From contig JFHB01000050.1 in NCBI GenBank assembly GCA_000729835.1, positions 1 to 64,000 of the forward strand: 64,000 nucleotides of DNA, in the 5' to 3' direction. The stretch's first letter is position 1. Every line of letters begins with the position of its first letter. The notes beneath the pieces are model-generated. The model ran no database searches and was not told the origin of the DNA. It saw only the letters and a program-made list of their open reading frames with translations. Source of the DNA: Atkinsonella hypoxylon. Lineage: Eukaryota > Ascomycota > Sordariomycetes > Hypocreales > Clavicipitaceae. Below are positions 46,027-58,387 of this stretch, in pieces. Position numbers and translations under genes: made by a program.

Positions 46027-47154
46027 ATGGTCACAACGAGGTCCAAAACCTTTAACGACCAAGCCTCTCATTCAGAGAATGTCAAGTCCAAAAAGCGCGG
46101 TAACTACAACGTGACGAACACCAAAAAGCCAAGCCAAAAAAGCGAAGACGATGCGCCATCCCCCAAAAGACAGGCCCGACCAAATATGGCCTCTGACTCA
46201 GCGGACGGTAACAAAACCTTGCCGACAATCCTCGAGAAAGGTGTGCTCTACTACTTCGTTCGCGCCCGCGTCAATGTCGAGACACCAAAGGCAATCGACG
46301 ACATCGCGAGAGGATACCTCGTCTTGCACCCCATTCCCAAACACGGCAAACTTGAAGATGGCCCGCTTCCCTCGTCATCGAGGTCAAGACTGATCGCTCT
46401 GCCTAAGAAAGTCCTGCCGGCCGGCCCAAAAGATCGGTTTATGGCCTTTGTCGAGAAATCGGATGCCTCGTATGAGAACTTGCAGGATGAGTTTCTTCAG
46501 GGTCAGGACTATGAAACCAAGACGGCGGGACATCGTCATCGGCCGGGCGCAACGCCCGTGGGGGAAGGTGTCTACGTGCTTACTTCGACAGGGAGGGAGA
46601 GTCATCTTTCTTATATGGTGACGCTGCCGGAGGAGATGGGGGAGTTGCATAACGCGCTGCATTTGAAGAAGAGAGGAAGTTTTATAATCAGTAGCAAGAA
46701 TCCCACGTATAAGGGTCCGGAGAATGCACGTTTGCCTCAGGACCCGGATTATCCAGAGAAGTAAGTGATGGTATTTGCTTCTGTTTAATACTTGCCTGCG
46801 CTTCGGAATAGGACCTGAGCATGAAAGCGGCGAGCCTCGTACTAATGTAATTTGATCAGAGTCATCAAAAAGTTCAACAAGCTGCGATGGGCTCCGACTC
46901 AACCCGAGTTCATGGATTACACAAACGCGCAGATGTTGTTGATTGGAGATACGACGGAGCTAGGGCAGGAGGTCGAAGGGAAGAAGGCTGCTGAGGATCA
47001 TGAGGAGGGAGATGATTATTTGGGCGTTCTACAAGAGTTAGAGAGGGAGGATATCGATCGTATGAAGCATCTGTCCAAGGATGAGGCGGATGTTATTTAT
47101 GAGGACCTGCACAGTCAGGCCCTGTCACATCCCGATCTTCGGAAGAAACTGTAA
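46027..47154 (+). CDS. Conserved fungal protein of unknown function
   Basis: Exons 46027-46760 and 46860-47154 (99-nt intron, GTAAGT...ATCAG) give 1029 nt, 342 residues. A basic, disordered N-terminus (~70 residues) precedes a conserved core: KGVLYYFVRARVNVETP, LPKKVLPAGPKDRFMAFVEK, TPVGEGVYVLTSTGRESHLS, then FNKLRWAPTQPEFMDYTNAQ across the splice site. The tail is acidic and helical. From memory, related fungal proteins are often labelled 'BTB domain transcription factor' by automatic pipelines, but I see no BTB fold signature, so that label is not adopted. Confidence 0.85.
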
Positions 47155-47835
47155 GGGATGTCGTGTCTTCTAGCTGAACTGGAAAAGCTGGAGCATAAGG
47201 TGCATTTGACATGTATTGGTTCTGATGAGTATAGGCAGTGCTGAGATGTTGGAAAGGACATGGTCGCCTCATGACAGGGGATGGATGCCAGATTTTGTTA
47301 TGCTGACGGCAAATCTTGCTGACGAGGCAACTCGCAGCGCTGCAGCACTGAACCGTGTTGGATGTGCAAGCAACGCACACGCAAATCTAGGGTACTTCAA
47401 TCGTGTTCTACGCGTAGTAACAATGCGGCATATCAAATTAACAAACATGCTTAGGACCATATGGAGGTGCACATCGATGGATATGGGACAAATACTGATT
47501 TCCGACTCAAGTCTGGGCTGGTGTGGCTGGTGTGCGGGCAGTGCAGAAGGATCCCGCTCCCGCCGATTTGACGTCAACGGGTCAAGACCCGCCCGTCATT
47601 AATTAACTAACGCGCTGACGCGAACCGCCCAGCCACAAACGACTTGGTCGCGTCGCTCTGTCGCTTCACACTCCTCATTCCTCACCTTGACATGCGTACA
47701 ACGCAATTGGATTTCAAATCACAGCAAGTCTAAACAGCTTCTTCCCATCGCATTGACTATTTTCCCGAAAGAACGTCTGCTGCTCCCTCTTCACAAACGT
47801 ACATACTATTCCGAGCCAAGCCATTCCAGCCAACA
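47155..47835. other. Intergenic
   Basis: About 680 bp between two plus-strand genes. The last ~200 bp are pyrimidine-rich and probably the promoter/leader of the next gene. No other feature was recognised. Confidence 0.45.
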
Positions 47836-48548
47836 ATGACTCTTAAGCGCAAGCGTTCTGAGCCCGAGCTATGCTCCTCGCCCTCATCGACCTCTTCAGT
47901 CTTCAGCTCGCCGCCGACCAATGGTCTATTCGAGATCAATCCACAGGCCTTTTACAACATGCCGCCCGCTCATCTACACAGCCGCACCTTCAAACGATAC
48001 CGCGATAATCGGCCTTGTGAAGAGCTCGTCCATCGTACGTCATGCCATGCCGGAAACCACCAATCCCCTCTTGAAATGTCAAAATTCTCGCTTGCGATGA
48101 AATGAGCTCACAGAATCATCTAGATCATACGTTGAACCTGTTATACTCTGCACAGCAGCAGCCCTTGCAAGCTGTTCGGGATACACCACAGCCAGACGAG
48201 CAGGTCTTTCATACAGCCCAGCCGAGCAAGCAGCAGTCCCTGCATCATTTCTGGAACATTAAATCGACTCCAAAAGCGCCACAAGTACATGTTCCTCGGC
48301 CGTCGGCACCTCCGCCGTACGCTTGCGATGACTGTGAGGGGAGTCTAAGCGAAGTCCATGGTGATGATGGCATGAACTCGAATGAATTTGCGATGGGGAG
48401 CACAGCGTGCGGTGCTTGTGGAAAACACGTTTGTTTCAGTTGTTCGGTCAGTAATCTGGGTGAAGAAAAGAGGTGTTTGCAATGTGCCGGGAAGAGGACC
48501 TGGGTTAGAAGCATTGGCTGGGCTGGTGCTGGAAAAATTATGTTCTAG
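47836..48548 (+). CDS. Small protein with C-terminal Cys-rich zinc-binding module
   Basis: Exons 47836-48034 and 48124-48548 give 624 nt, 207 residues. The N-terminus is basic and Ser-rich (MTLKRKRSEPEL). A helical HTLNLLYSAQQQ segment spans the splice junction and FWNI lies near the middle. The C-terminus holds four CxxC-type pairs (CDDC, CGACGKHVC, FSC, CLQC), with spacing resembling a double zinc ribbon or RING-like fold. The acceptor at 48121-48123 (TCTAG) was chosen because it is the one that keeps the second exon in frame. Family not recognised; a nuclear or ubiquitin-related role is possible, not shown. Confidence 0.78.
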
Positions 48549-48989
48549 AGACTTTGGCTGATGTTGCCATGCTGGCGTTGTGGGTTGGAATCTTGCTTTC
48601 TTGGGAGGACACATAGTGTCTTTGTGCTTGCTGGCCTTTTCTTGGGCGTTTCTGGATGGTCATTTTTACGATGGCGTTAAGAGCCTCGTTGCAAGGGTTT
48701 TTTGTTTATTGGGCATTTCATGAGATTCATGATTGATATGATTTTCGTATCAGTGGCTTCGTGCAGGTATTCGAAGATACTATGAGCAACATGTGATCGT
48801 GGATGAGTGAGACATGGTTCTTCGAAGTCTCATTTTGGGAGCTCCGCCACCTCAACGGCTTCCTCTGACTCCGTCTCTTATATCTGTCGAGGCAACTTAA
48901 TTTATACAATAAAAATGACAAAGAAATTTGAAAGGGTGGTTTGAATAACGCACAGCGAAATCAGACAGAACCGAGTCTACCAAGTTCCC
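48549..48989. other. Intergenic between convergent genes
   Basis: About 440 bp between the stops of the Cys-rich gene (plus) and MPDU1 (minus); probably both 3' UTRs. No other feature was recognised. Confidence 0.5.
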
Positions 48990-49920
48990 TCAACCTCGGC
49001 GACGGGTAGTAGGTCCCTTCTTGGGAATACCAGTAGACGTAGCCTTGGCTTCGATCGGCGCAGCCTTGGCCTTACGCTTACCCTGAGCTTTGGTCGATGG
49101 GGCGTTCCAGTAGTAAACCATCTGTAGTGCAAGGACTACATTCAAGATGAAGCCCGAAATGAAGCCGTAAAGGATCAGTTTGTCGTCCACCTCTTGCAGC
49201 GTGGTGAAGATACGCGACAGGGAGCCGGCAAGGTAGTTAAAGACCTATAAGAGGAAGAAATCATTAATCGGATGTCGCAGGCAAAAGGAAGAAAGGGGTT
49301 CTAGGACTAGGCGAAAGACTAACAGTAAAAGCGCTGAGCTGGCCCGTTCCACCCTGCTGATAGATGGCAAGAATTTGAGGAAGCTTGCTGGCAACGCCAA
49401 GAACACCACCACCGGCCTGGAGGTAGCTGAGAGCCTTCATGTCCAGGACGTTTTCAGAAAACAGCGCAGCCACAGCACCAGCCAGCGCGGCGACAAACAC
49501 AGCAGCCATGCTAGCCCGCCCGCTGTAATTCAGCACCAGAACGCAGATGACGACATTCTGGCCCAAGATCAACGCCGTCTCGCCAAAGGTGCTGAAGGGG
49601 AAGCCGTTGCGCACATTGTACGCCAGCGTGATGATGTAGGCGCTCGTCTCGAGGAGATAGGAGAGGAAGGAAACGCCCTCGGCGGATCTGGAGCTGACGA
49701 GCTTCAGGATCTGGGGCACTTTGACGATGGCGGAGGCACCAATGATGCCGATGCCCAGGCCCTTGCTGACGGCATATTTGATGCATTCCGTGTGTGCGAG
49801 GTCGACATCGAGGAGGAGCGCTTGGTAGCATTTGTCGCCGATGATGGAGACGCCGAGGTCGCGGATCGGCGCGGGGAGGTTGTGCGTGATGGGTTGCACG
49901 GCGGATCGGAGGGCGTCCAT
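48990..49920 (-). CDS. MPDU1/Lec35 homologue, PQ-loop membrane protein of dolichol-sugar use
   Basis: ER PQ-loop protein needed in mammals for use of mannose- and glucose-phosphate-dolichol in N-glycan, O-mannosyl and GPI assembly. Minus-strand exons 49324-49920 and 48990-49244 (79-nt intron) give 852 nt, 283 residues. Two PQ-loop repeats are visible: IVKVPQILKLVSSRSAEGVSFLS and ASKLPQILAIYQQGGTGQLSAFT. In each, the Pro-Gln pair lies in a membrane helix. The last TM (LYGFISGFILNVVLALQMVYYW) is in exon 2, followed by a Lys/Arg-rich tail (KGPTTRRRG) suited to ER retention. The splice gives SAFT-VFNYLAG, as expected for the family. Confidence 0.93.
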
Positions 49921-50967
49921 CTGGGGAATGCCGCTGGGCGGCGCGCGAGGTCAACAACGGGTTAGGCGCGAGAAGAAGGGAAGGACGAGAAGGAGCACCG
50001 AGGCAAGTAAGAAGTAAGTGACGTTTCGGCGGGGATGGGAGGGCATACAGGTAGGCTGCGATAGCCACATTGTGAAGGTTAGTTAATTGGTGCCTGCAAC
50101 TTGGCTACCCTAGAGAACAAGCGGCTTGTGGTGTTAACGCCTGCGTATTTCCTTTAGTGGTCACTTATTAGACTAATATGGCAAAATCCACTGTCAGGTA
50201 GATATGTAAGCATACATGTAATGTAGTTGATTAAGAGGCTGGTGCGGGTTCGGAAGTGGTCAGCAGCGTTGGATTCTAGAAATGCCTATACGCAGCCTGG
50301 CCTTGAAGGTTTGTCTCTGCGCTGGTGCGTCATGGTCACAGCCTGCTTGGGTCAAGGAATGCAGGGCATTGCTGCCTGTCTAGCAACAAAAGGTCAAGTC
50401 AGTCCAACCAACCGGTCAGTTAGTTACACAATGAATGAACCGAATAAGACGGGGGACCCCATCCATCATCATCATCACCCTTGCTTAGCACCCGCTTAGC
50501 ACGGCTGAGTGCCCAACATCGAATCCGCCTGACCTTGCTCAGGCCCTCATATCCGGGCCAAGGCCAACTTGACCGCAGCAAGCCGTGACAACGTGAGGCA
50601 GCCAGGCCTGCTTAGGCAAAAGAAGCCGGATTATCGACTTCCTCAGGAATATCCTATCCTATCATCTATATATCCCTCACCAGCGTGTGCCGTGCGCACA
50701 GTTGCTTTCCCCGCAACCTTTGTTGTCGGTGTCTGTGTCACTCATCCGACTTTTTGCTACCGTCTTTGTTGATAGCTTCCTGCGACCACCAGTCCTTTCT
50801 AGCTGATCGATTTCCTGCCGCGTACATTCCGAATGCTCCGCTGTGCTCCCATATCCGATCAGTCACAGCACATTGTGCGAAAGTAATTTGATACTTCCTG
50901 CCCGACGCGTCCGTACCGAGCTTTGACGTCCTCACCGCTTCCAACGTGAGGAGAGTGGCGCGTCGCC
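49921..50967. promoter_or_regulatory. Divergent intergenic region
   Basis: About 1 kb between MPDU1 (leftward) and the DUF7514-type gene (rightward). Pyrimidine-rich stretches occur on the rightward side at 50640-50900. It should contain both promoters. No specific site is assigned. Confidence 0.4.
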
Positions 50968-52902
50968 ATGTCGTCAACCTACTCTGATACGACGCCCGGC
51001 TCTGCCGTTCAATATGTCTACATGTTCGAGAAGGACAAAAGTCCAACCAAGCAGTTCGATGCCCTCCTCAGGGCTATCGCTCGATATGTGGTAAGATGGG
51101 TCCGTCCCTCACAGCGATCCAAAGTTCACTTTCGTCGTCGCACATGGCAGCTTCATGAGTCTGATTCTCTGACCCGTTTAGGTGCTCGAGATCGGGGACA
51201 AGTCGGAGACGCATCTCACACCGAGCAAACTGGCTGCTTTTTACAAAGCAGTCGGAGGCAACTATGACTGTATGACCTCAAGCACTAGCTGCAGCAGAAA
51301 CGCTTGCATCAACCATTGAACATAAGACATGCGGTGCTGACTCAAGGACACTCTATAACAGCTCTCTTCGTGGATATGCCGCACTCCTCTATCTCTTATA
51401 TTTGGCAAGTGACTGGATGTCAGCATTCCCTTCAGCCGACGGGCAATGATTTTGAACAGCCATCAGTACCTGCCCTCACCTTTCGCGGGTTTTCCAGGTG
51501 GGAATCGCTTGAGGTACTGCTAGGACCAGAGGAACATGTTCCATTCTTACAGTATGCTGTCAAGAACTGGAATTTAAAACACCCAGAAACTGGCCAAGAG
51601 TTTCCTCCCGACCTTCCTGCATCGTGCTTTCCTTCGCAAACAGACAAAGAGGTTGATCATTGGCATAAGACGTGTGCAGCTAGATTGTGGACGGCGGCAG
51701 CAGCATCGTCATCCAATGATGAGAGCTCAACCCCTAAACCCTCTTCTCCAAATGAGAAGCCTGAACCGAGATATACCTATGTTCGTACCCGAGGGCCGTT
51801 CTCATCCACACCATCACCAAATCCACGTTATGTGGACCCCGACTATTTTGGCCGATCAACCTTCGCTCATATTCCCCGAAGATACGCCAGTCAACGCAAA
51901 GCTGAGCGCTCCCCAGATCGCCCGCGTCGAGTTATACCCACAGATGTTCGGGGGAGACGAAAAAGCTTTTCTGATTACGCGAACCTCCCTCCTGATGCGG
52001 ATCATCCGCCCTCACGTGGGTACTCTCCCACGTATCTAGATCCCGATATGAAGAGATCAGGCCAGGCGCGCCGACACAGCCATCCCAGACAACAATCATC
52101 AGAGTCATCAGAGGAGGAGCTTATGCAAGACCAGCGAGAGAAACGTCGCCGACATGTTAACTCCCCCCCTCCGCCATCAGTGCGAAGAGTGGTTCGCCCA
52201 TCAGGAACTTCGCAAGCACACAGCTTGTCGAATGGCTCAAGCAGCACACGGCCCCTACGCTTCGATACCCGGGTAGACGAGGTAAAGAGGCGGAATGGAC
52301 CCAGCCCGCTAGGATCGCTTCGTGAAAAACTGTCAGAAACCGTTAGCAGTATCTTGCCGAATGGGTTGACTTCGGAGCGTCCTCGACCAGGATCAAGACA
52401 GAATTCCGGCATTGGGTCGGTTCGATCAAGAAGAAGCCGAGAACAGGTTCGCCCGTCACGCCTCAACCGAAGCTATTCCGAGGTGGACTCGGATGATTCT
52501 GAGAACATTGTAGCATCAGAGGGTGAGGTGCGAAGGAGACACAGGACTCGGGAAGAGCGTGCGAGAGACAAGGAAAGAGAGCGGGAGCGAGAACGAGATC
52601 ATTATCAGAGAAGCACAGCTTGGGATGACTTGGAAGAAGACAGAGGTAGTGATTTGAAACGCGAAAAGAGCTATCTGCGGGGTATAGACTCTCAAAGAAG
52701 AACGAGCAGTCATGCCGACATTGACAGGCGAAGAGACCCGCCCGAGTGGGATCTTCGCGATCACAACCGAGACCGCGATCGGGAACGAGTACGAAATGAA
52801 GGAAGGAAATGGGGACGACGGCCATCGCCGAATAACGATTTGACAAGCCCAGCTGCTGCTATGGCCAGCCGACAAATGCATCCCGAGGCGGCGTACAGTT
52901 GA
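50968..52902 (+). CDS. DUF7514-type fungal protein with long basic disordered tail
   Basis: Exons 50968-51090, 51182-51269 and 51362-52902 give 1752 nt, 583 residues. The N-terminal ~190 residues form the conserved part: FEKDKSPTKQFDALLRAIA, then THLTPSKLAAFYKAVGGNYD, ISYIWQVTGCQHSLQPT and FSRWESLEVLLGPEEHVPFLQ. This matches my memory of the fungal DUF7514 domain, whose function is unknown. The remainder is Arg/Ser/Asp/Glu-rich, with RERERER and SR-like dipeptides and no fold signature, as in many RNA-associated or phosphorylated scaffold proteins. Intron phases are 0 and 1 with GT/AG ends, and all three exons are needed for the conserved block. Confidence 0.85.
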
Positions 52903-54614
52903 TGGGAAGCCAGGTCGGATCGCTACGCCGCGAAGGGAGTCAAGCTGAACGCTGCCAGGAAGCCATTTTGCTGTAAAGGATGAGAGCGATACAACACATA
53001 TAAATAGCCCATGACTGCATATAAATATGATGCAATCGTTTTGCGTCTTCTTTTTTTGCTGAAGGAGCTAGGCGGCCGAGCATTATATTATGACAATATT
53101 TGCCAAATTTTCATGTAACGAAGTTTATGACCATATTCGCTTTGATCTTGCAGTTACAAAGTATTGATACGCGAAGTTTTTTTTTTTTCGTGGCTGTTTA
53201 TGCGCCAAATTCACTCTGCGACTACACGTCTGACTCTGGTGACTCGTCGATGTCGTCTTTGTCCGGAAACAGGGAATTATTCACTTGCGCCTTTGTCCTC
53301 GTTTGCATCCATGGTTTCATGTTCACGGACCCGTTAGTTAGTGCCGAAGCTGTGAAAGTGAGTGCATTTGATGTTCACTGGCCAGTTAGTACCAAAGCTG
53401 TGAAAGTGAGTGGCTTGGCCCTAGTTGTAGCATATTGGAACCAGGACTTAATTAGACGTGGCGTATCAAATGAGGCCGTCAGCAGAGCACGTGGAGCATG
53501 ATGTTTGATATTCCTGAGGAAGTCGATAATCCGGCTTCTTTTGCCTAAGCACAGCCTGGCAGCATCACGTTGTCTATTCCGCCGGACGAGTCATGCCAAC
53601 CAATCGTGTGGACAGGATTGAAACCATGTGCCCTTGTGAATGCAGGAGGGTTGTTGCTCGCATATGATACATACTAGGTACTAGGTACATCCATCCATGT
53701 AGGCAGACTGTTGGGTGGTGGTTGGCTGCCTGGCCGGCTTCCTGGCTGTCGAAGTGATTCTGCATGATTCTTCACCTCTCAGCTCTGCCTCTCGGCCTCT
53801 GCCTGCAACCTGCAACCTGCAACCTGCAACCTGCATCGGAAGCTGGGAGTGTCCTGCCTCATTGGGACCGGGGTGTCAGCTTTCGGGAGTCGGGCAGAGC
53901 AGAGCAGCTCGCCCGCCCGTGCCTGCGTTCGTTCGTGATATGACAAGCAGACCCCTCGAATTTATCGTCAAGAATTTCCCTGGGCTCAAAGTCATTCTCT
54001 GCCACCTCGAAAAATGTCGGTCAGACAAATTGTGTCTCAACCTGCAGCAGCGGCCAACAACGGCCAACAGCAGACTCAGGGCCCACAGCGCCGCCTCAGG
54101 ATCTCAGGATCCGCAGCGGCCCCGATAAAAGCCGATAATCTCAAATCCCCCAGATTTTTCTCTGGCCTGGTGTTCCGCCAATTAGCCATCGGCTGTCGGC
54201 GCGCCTACTTGGAATGCTTTGACGCTTCCCGCACAATTGCCCCCTCTCAGCATTCGTTTTGGGCTGTTTTGTCTCGGCCTTTTTCCCCCCCCCCCTCTGA
54301 CTTATTGATCTCGACAACCTTGCCGGTCTGTATCTGCGTGGATTATCGCCCTGATTCCCGTGCACGTCAACCACGTAACCATTGCCGTGGAGGCTCGAGG
54401 GGTTGGACGTCCATGCTCAACCGTCAGTCCCTTTGACTTCGCCCTTCGGCCCTTCGCCCTCGAGATCGTCAGCTGGCTTCCGCGAGCGTCGCCAGCCATA
54501 CCTGATTGGCATTTGCTACACTGCTGTCATCCTAGGGCATTTCACTCCGCGTCTGTATTGCTCGACAACCTCAACAAGAAAAACGAGAGAGAGCCCACGC
54601 ACTGATCTGTCACA
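52903..54614. other. Intergenic, about 1.7 kb, no gene seen
   Basis: Contains poly-T runs near 53050 and 53180, the CCTGCAA array at 53802-53835, a C-run near 54287-54296, and a pyrimidine-rich leader before the next gene. The short frames are unconvincing. Confidence 0.45.
53802..53835. repeat. CCTGCAA heptanucleotide tandem repeat
   Basis: Just under five perfect CCTGCAA units in an intergenic region. Confidence 0.9.
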
Positions 54615-55586
54615 ATGAAAGGCCGTCCTGTGGAAGAAATCGTTTACGATCAGGTGTACCCCAAGCCCAAAGTTAACGACCCCCAACACTTCCAGGCTTT
54701 TCTTCAGCGCTGCCTTATCCCAGAGGTCCGTCAAGAGACCCATGCCTTCTACGGTCATCTCGATACCCAGGAGGCCAAATACCCTGGCCTAGACTATACG
54801 CACCATACACATAGAATTCGCCTGTCAAGATGGCCATGGCACCGGCGTCTCTTTCGTGCATTTGATACACTTCATCTAACCGAGGCCGAGATCTGCACTC
54901 TGACAAAATGGGAGGGCACGAGATGGGCCAAGGAGAAGTTCGAGAAGGAGCAGGGAGTAACCATCAGAGATACAACGGCAGATGAAGTGTTTGACTGGGT
55001 CCCGCCGTCTGACGAACCTATCCCCCGGACACCACGAGTTATCCTGCAAACGGAGCTTGAGAGAGAGCAATCTCTGATTCGTAGCCTGCGAAACCTGGGC
55101 GAGCGCATGGTCAGGGACGAAGACGGAGACTCCAACCAAGAACAGAGTGACGATGAATTCGAAAGCGTGGGTGTTGATTTGAACGAGCGTCTTCGTGATC
55201 GAGCAACCCGGCGCGAGGCTGGCGATACATCTGTGGTACTGGACGAGGAGTGGGAGCAGTGGTTGAAGAACGCTATTGACTCGGGAGAGCTGGCACTATT
55301 GACTGAACAAATGACGGAGCAAATGTTGAGCCGGGCATCTACCACCTCTGTGATACCAGCCGCTCTCGTCCCTCCGGGTATGCTCATCGCAGCCAGAGCT
55401 GGTCACTGGTCAGAGATTCCCGAGGTGTTACATCCAATGCTGCATCGCACTCTTGAGGCCGAGAATCCCAACCGCAGCACCGAATCTCGAAGGAGGCTTA
55501 CGGGCCCTGACTCCGCGACACGATCCACTCTGCCACGGGCGGCTCGCCCAACAATTCGCCTCCCCAGTGCACAAGATGCATTTTAA
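54615..55586 (+). CDS. Conserved-looking protein of unknown function
   Basis: Single-exon frame of 323 residues from the ATG at 54615 (CACAATGA context). A compact N-terminal half has many aromatic and charged residues (HRIRLSRWPWHRRLFRAFD, LTEAEICTLTKWEGTRWAKE). An acidic segment around residues 170-200 follows, then a helical EEWEQWLKNAIDSGEL stretch, and the tail is Arg/Ser/Pro-rich. No signal peptide or membrane segment is seen. Codon use and Kozak context support a real gene. I do not recognise the family. Confidence 0.8.
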   Translation: MKGRPVEEIVYDQVYPKPKVNDPQHFQAFLQRCLIPEVRQETHAFYGHLDTQEAKYPGLDYTHHTHRIRLSRWPWHRRLFRAFDTLHLTEAEICTLTKWEGTRWAKEKFEKEQGVTIRDTTADEVFDWVPPSDEPIPRTPRVILQTELEREQSLIRSLRNLGERMVRDEDGDSNQEQSDDEFESVGVDLNERLRDRATRREAGDTSVVLDEEWEQWLKNAIDSGELALLTEQMTEQMLSRASTTSVIPAALVPPGMLIAARAGHWSEIPEVLHPMLHRTLEAENPNRSTESRRRLTGPDSATRSTLPRAARPTIRLPSAQDAF

Positions 55587-56602
55587 AAAAGTTAAAACAA
55601 AAAGTGGCCGCATGACAGAGGGCAAAAACAAAGAAAAGTTGAACATAACACCCAAAAAAAAAAAAAAGGAGGAAAAAAGCATCGAAGTGCACATACTATA
55701 ACGCACAACTGGTAGCGAGATGTACACTTTATGATTTTCACGATTTTCCTGCTATCGGCGAGCCGAATCTTTTTGCATGCAATATCAAAGATGTGGCGTT
55801 ATTCTCTATACGTTATCGCCGCCGGCAGATACGGCCTTTTCCTGGCCCGTTATGTCTTGACGATATGCAGTTGCTCATTCTAAGAATGGATTCTCTTTCA
55901 CTCTTTTCTTTTGTCTGAAGAACCGCAGTTGTTTTACAAGAACATTGCTGGTAGCGATTTAATTGGCGTGCAATTGGAACTCCATCTCGAAACTTTTTGC
56001 TAGCTTGCCTTGGGGGGCGAGGCCATTCCAGCCTGGCCGAATGCGCGTAGTCCGCTTTAGCATTGCTTTTTACCTTTTTACCTTTGTATCATATTAGTGA
56101 TAAGAATACTAAAGAATGACTTGGCAATTACTTGGGCTGTATGTCTAATTGTAGTTGGGTTCCCATTTTCTGTCTTGCCCAGGCTGGTATACGCCGCATG
56201 CAATGGCGTGGTTCATCCGTACAGACACGTCATTGTTTTCACAAGTGTTCAAGAAGGCATGGCATATTCCTCATCAATGCTTTGGAAAAGATTCACGCTA
56301 TGGTCATGAATTCACGTCTGCAGTAGAATTCTATCGTGGTCCGTGAGTTGCAGCTCACTAGTAAGTCCCATCCCAATTTCAATCCTAAAGGTGACTCGTG
56401 TCGGTACACAATGTCATCATAAAACGCCACGCTAAAAAAAAGAAAAGGAATAAAATCAACAGCTAAGGATCGAGTTATATATTTATAAAAAAAAAAAAAC
56501 CCCAAGTGTTAAAGGAAACGTCATTGTTCAGTCAATCAATTTGCGCATGCCCGCTCCACGAATAATCAGACGAATCCTGGGTCTCCAGGCCGGAGTGGTA
56601 TT
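55587..56602. other. Intergenic between convergent genes
   Basis: About 1 kb between the stops of the 323-residue protein gene and GCN5. It has A-runs near 55655-55668 and 56488-56499 and otherwise holds 3' flanking sequence. No gene was recognised. Confidence 0.5.
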
Positions 56603-57982
56603 CTATTTCTCCGGCTCGAGATGCGACCACTCTGGGATGGCCTTGATCTGCTGCCACAGGAATTTCTCGAGCTTATTCGCCGATTTGGCGTAGGGCGTGT
56701 TCTCATTGTTGTACTTGCGGCAGTTGTCGAAGATGAGCTTGGCGTCCCGGCAGAAGTCTTCGGGCGTGGCGTACTGGTCTGCCTCGAGCTTGTTCTCCAT
56801 GGTGCTGAGGTCCATGGGCTCCTTGATGACGTCGTAGTAGTCGGCAACGTCGTCGCGGTTGACGGGGACGAGGAAGGGCCATGCAGACTGGTGGTTTTGC
56901 AGATCGTTGAGGAGATGGAGGAGCTGGTTGTAGTTGGGCCCGTGGCGCGGCTGGCGAGCGAGCTCGTCCATATCGGGAGACCAGCCCGAGGCGCGAATGG
57001 CGGGGATGGACAGCGGGTCGATCGCCTTGACGCCGTTCTTCCACTCCTTGGGCGGCGCATGAACCGTGTGTGACTTTGAGTAGGCGCGGATCTTGGCCTG
57101 CACGCACTCCTTCTGCTTCAGCAGCATGCGGCCCATCTCGAGATATCGTATCCGCGGGAGCATAGAACACTGCATGATGGTGCCGCCTTCGTAGTCCTTG
57201 ATGTATCCCATCCAGACTTTTCTGTCGAGCGTGATTTCCTTGGTGAACCCCTGCTTCTTGAAGTAGCCGATCGCGTAGTTGTCAGCGTAGGTTAGGAAGT
57301 GCATCACGTCGCTGGTGGCCTTGACGTAGTCCTTCAGATGAGACATGAGATGCGCGCCGTATCCCTTGACCTGCTGGTCTGAACTGATGGCGCAAAAGAC
57401 AATCTCTGCGAATTGCCGGCCCTTGAACGGGCGATATGTGATGCCGCCGACGACCTCGAGCGGTTTCTTGACGATGGCGATGGACAGATGCGTTCGGTCG
57501 TAGACTAAGCGCGCGATGTAGTCCTTGGGCATCTTGGGAAGTTGCTTCTGGAAAATGCATTTCAGCCCGGTCAAGATGATTAGGGACTCGCGCTCGTTGT
57601 CATTGTTCACGACGCGGAACTCGATTTCACCGTTGCGCTCCTCGATGACAGCGGGCTATTGGCGTGTGGATCAGCATGGCGACTTGCAGGATAATCTCGG
57701 GTTTTTTTTTTCCAAAATTATCTTTTATTCCTTTTATGTCTTTCCACTAGAGAGCTGTACCTTTTCGGGGAACGGAATTGGCTTCATGGACGCTGGCTTG
57801 TTTTCCTCGAGTGCTTCAGCCTCTTTATCGTGCTTAACCCGCTTAGATGCCGACGGTGAGCAGGGGTCCTCTGAAGCCTTCCTCTTGGTTACTTCTGGCA
57901 CCGTTAGTTTGCAAAATAAGAGGGCGCTTCAATTGTCAGTGTGGAAGTGCTCACCATTTTCCTCTTTGATAATATCTCCCAT
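56603..57982 (-). CDS. gcn5: GCN5 histone acetyltransferase (SAGA/ADA) with bromodomain
   Basis: Catalytic subunit of the SAGA and ADA complexes, acetylating mainly histone H3 in promoter chromatin. Minus-strand exons 57955-57982, 57761-57894 and 56603-57655 give 1215 nt, 404 residues. The first exon is only 28 nt (MGDIIKEEN) and is joined to VTKRKASEDP. The GNAT domain runs from about IPFPEKPAVIEERNGEIEF through FAEIVFCAI, where the catalytic Glu lies, and QQVKGYGAHLM, the acetyl-CoA loop. The ADA-type linker follows, then the C-terminal bromodomain: WPFLVPVNRDDVADYYDVIK, PMDLSTMENKL and IFDNCRKYNN with the acetyl-lysine-binding Asn. Introns are 60 and 105 nt. Confidence 0.96.
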
Positions 57983-58387
57983 TCTGACGGTTTGTTGGAT
58001 GGTAAGGTGATGAAGCAACCAGCAGGAGTGGCAGCCAAGCGCATGATGACGATCGATGCATGCGCCTGCGAGACGTGTAGACGGGGTATTCATGATGTGG
58101 CTCGTGCACGGCTTACGTTAGCAATGGGAGCTCCACTCTGGTACTCTGTTACTCTGTAGGGGAACTTGCCAGCTTGCTTTCCTCTACTAGTCTTGTTCGG
58201 TTGCGTGGCTCACTACAGTAGGTAATTTAGGTAGTTACCTCGAGCTCGGTTCACGACCTGTCCTCAGTCATTGACAGCATCCGGTCCATTGCTTCCATTG
58301 TGTCGAGCTCAGCCTGCGACTTCGTTCAATTCCACGCACCTCCGAGTACATTTGCGTCCCTGACATTTCATCAGAACTCTCTGGCCC
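57983..58387. promoter_or_regulatory. Bidirectional promoter between GCN5 and OST5
   Basis: 405 bp separate the divergent start codons of GCN5 (leftward) and OST5 (rightward), so both core promoters must lie here. No defined factor site is claimed. Confidence 0.6.

Noticed and set aside
49264..49323. Read-through C-terminus of the MPDU1 first exon
   Set aside because: The frame continues past a GTTAGT donor to a stop, but splicing to 49244 restores the final PQ-loop-protein TM and tail.
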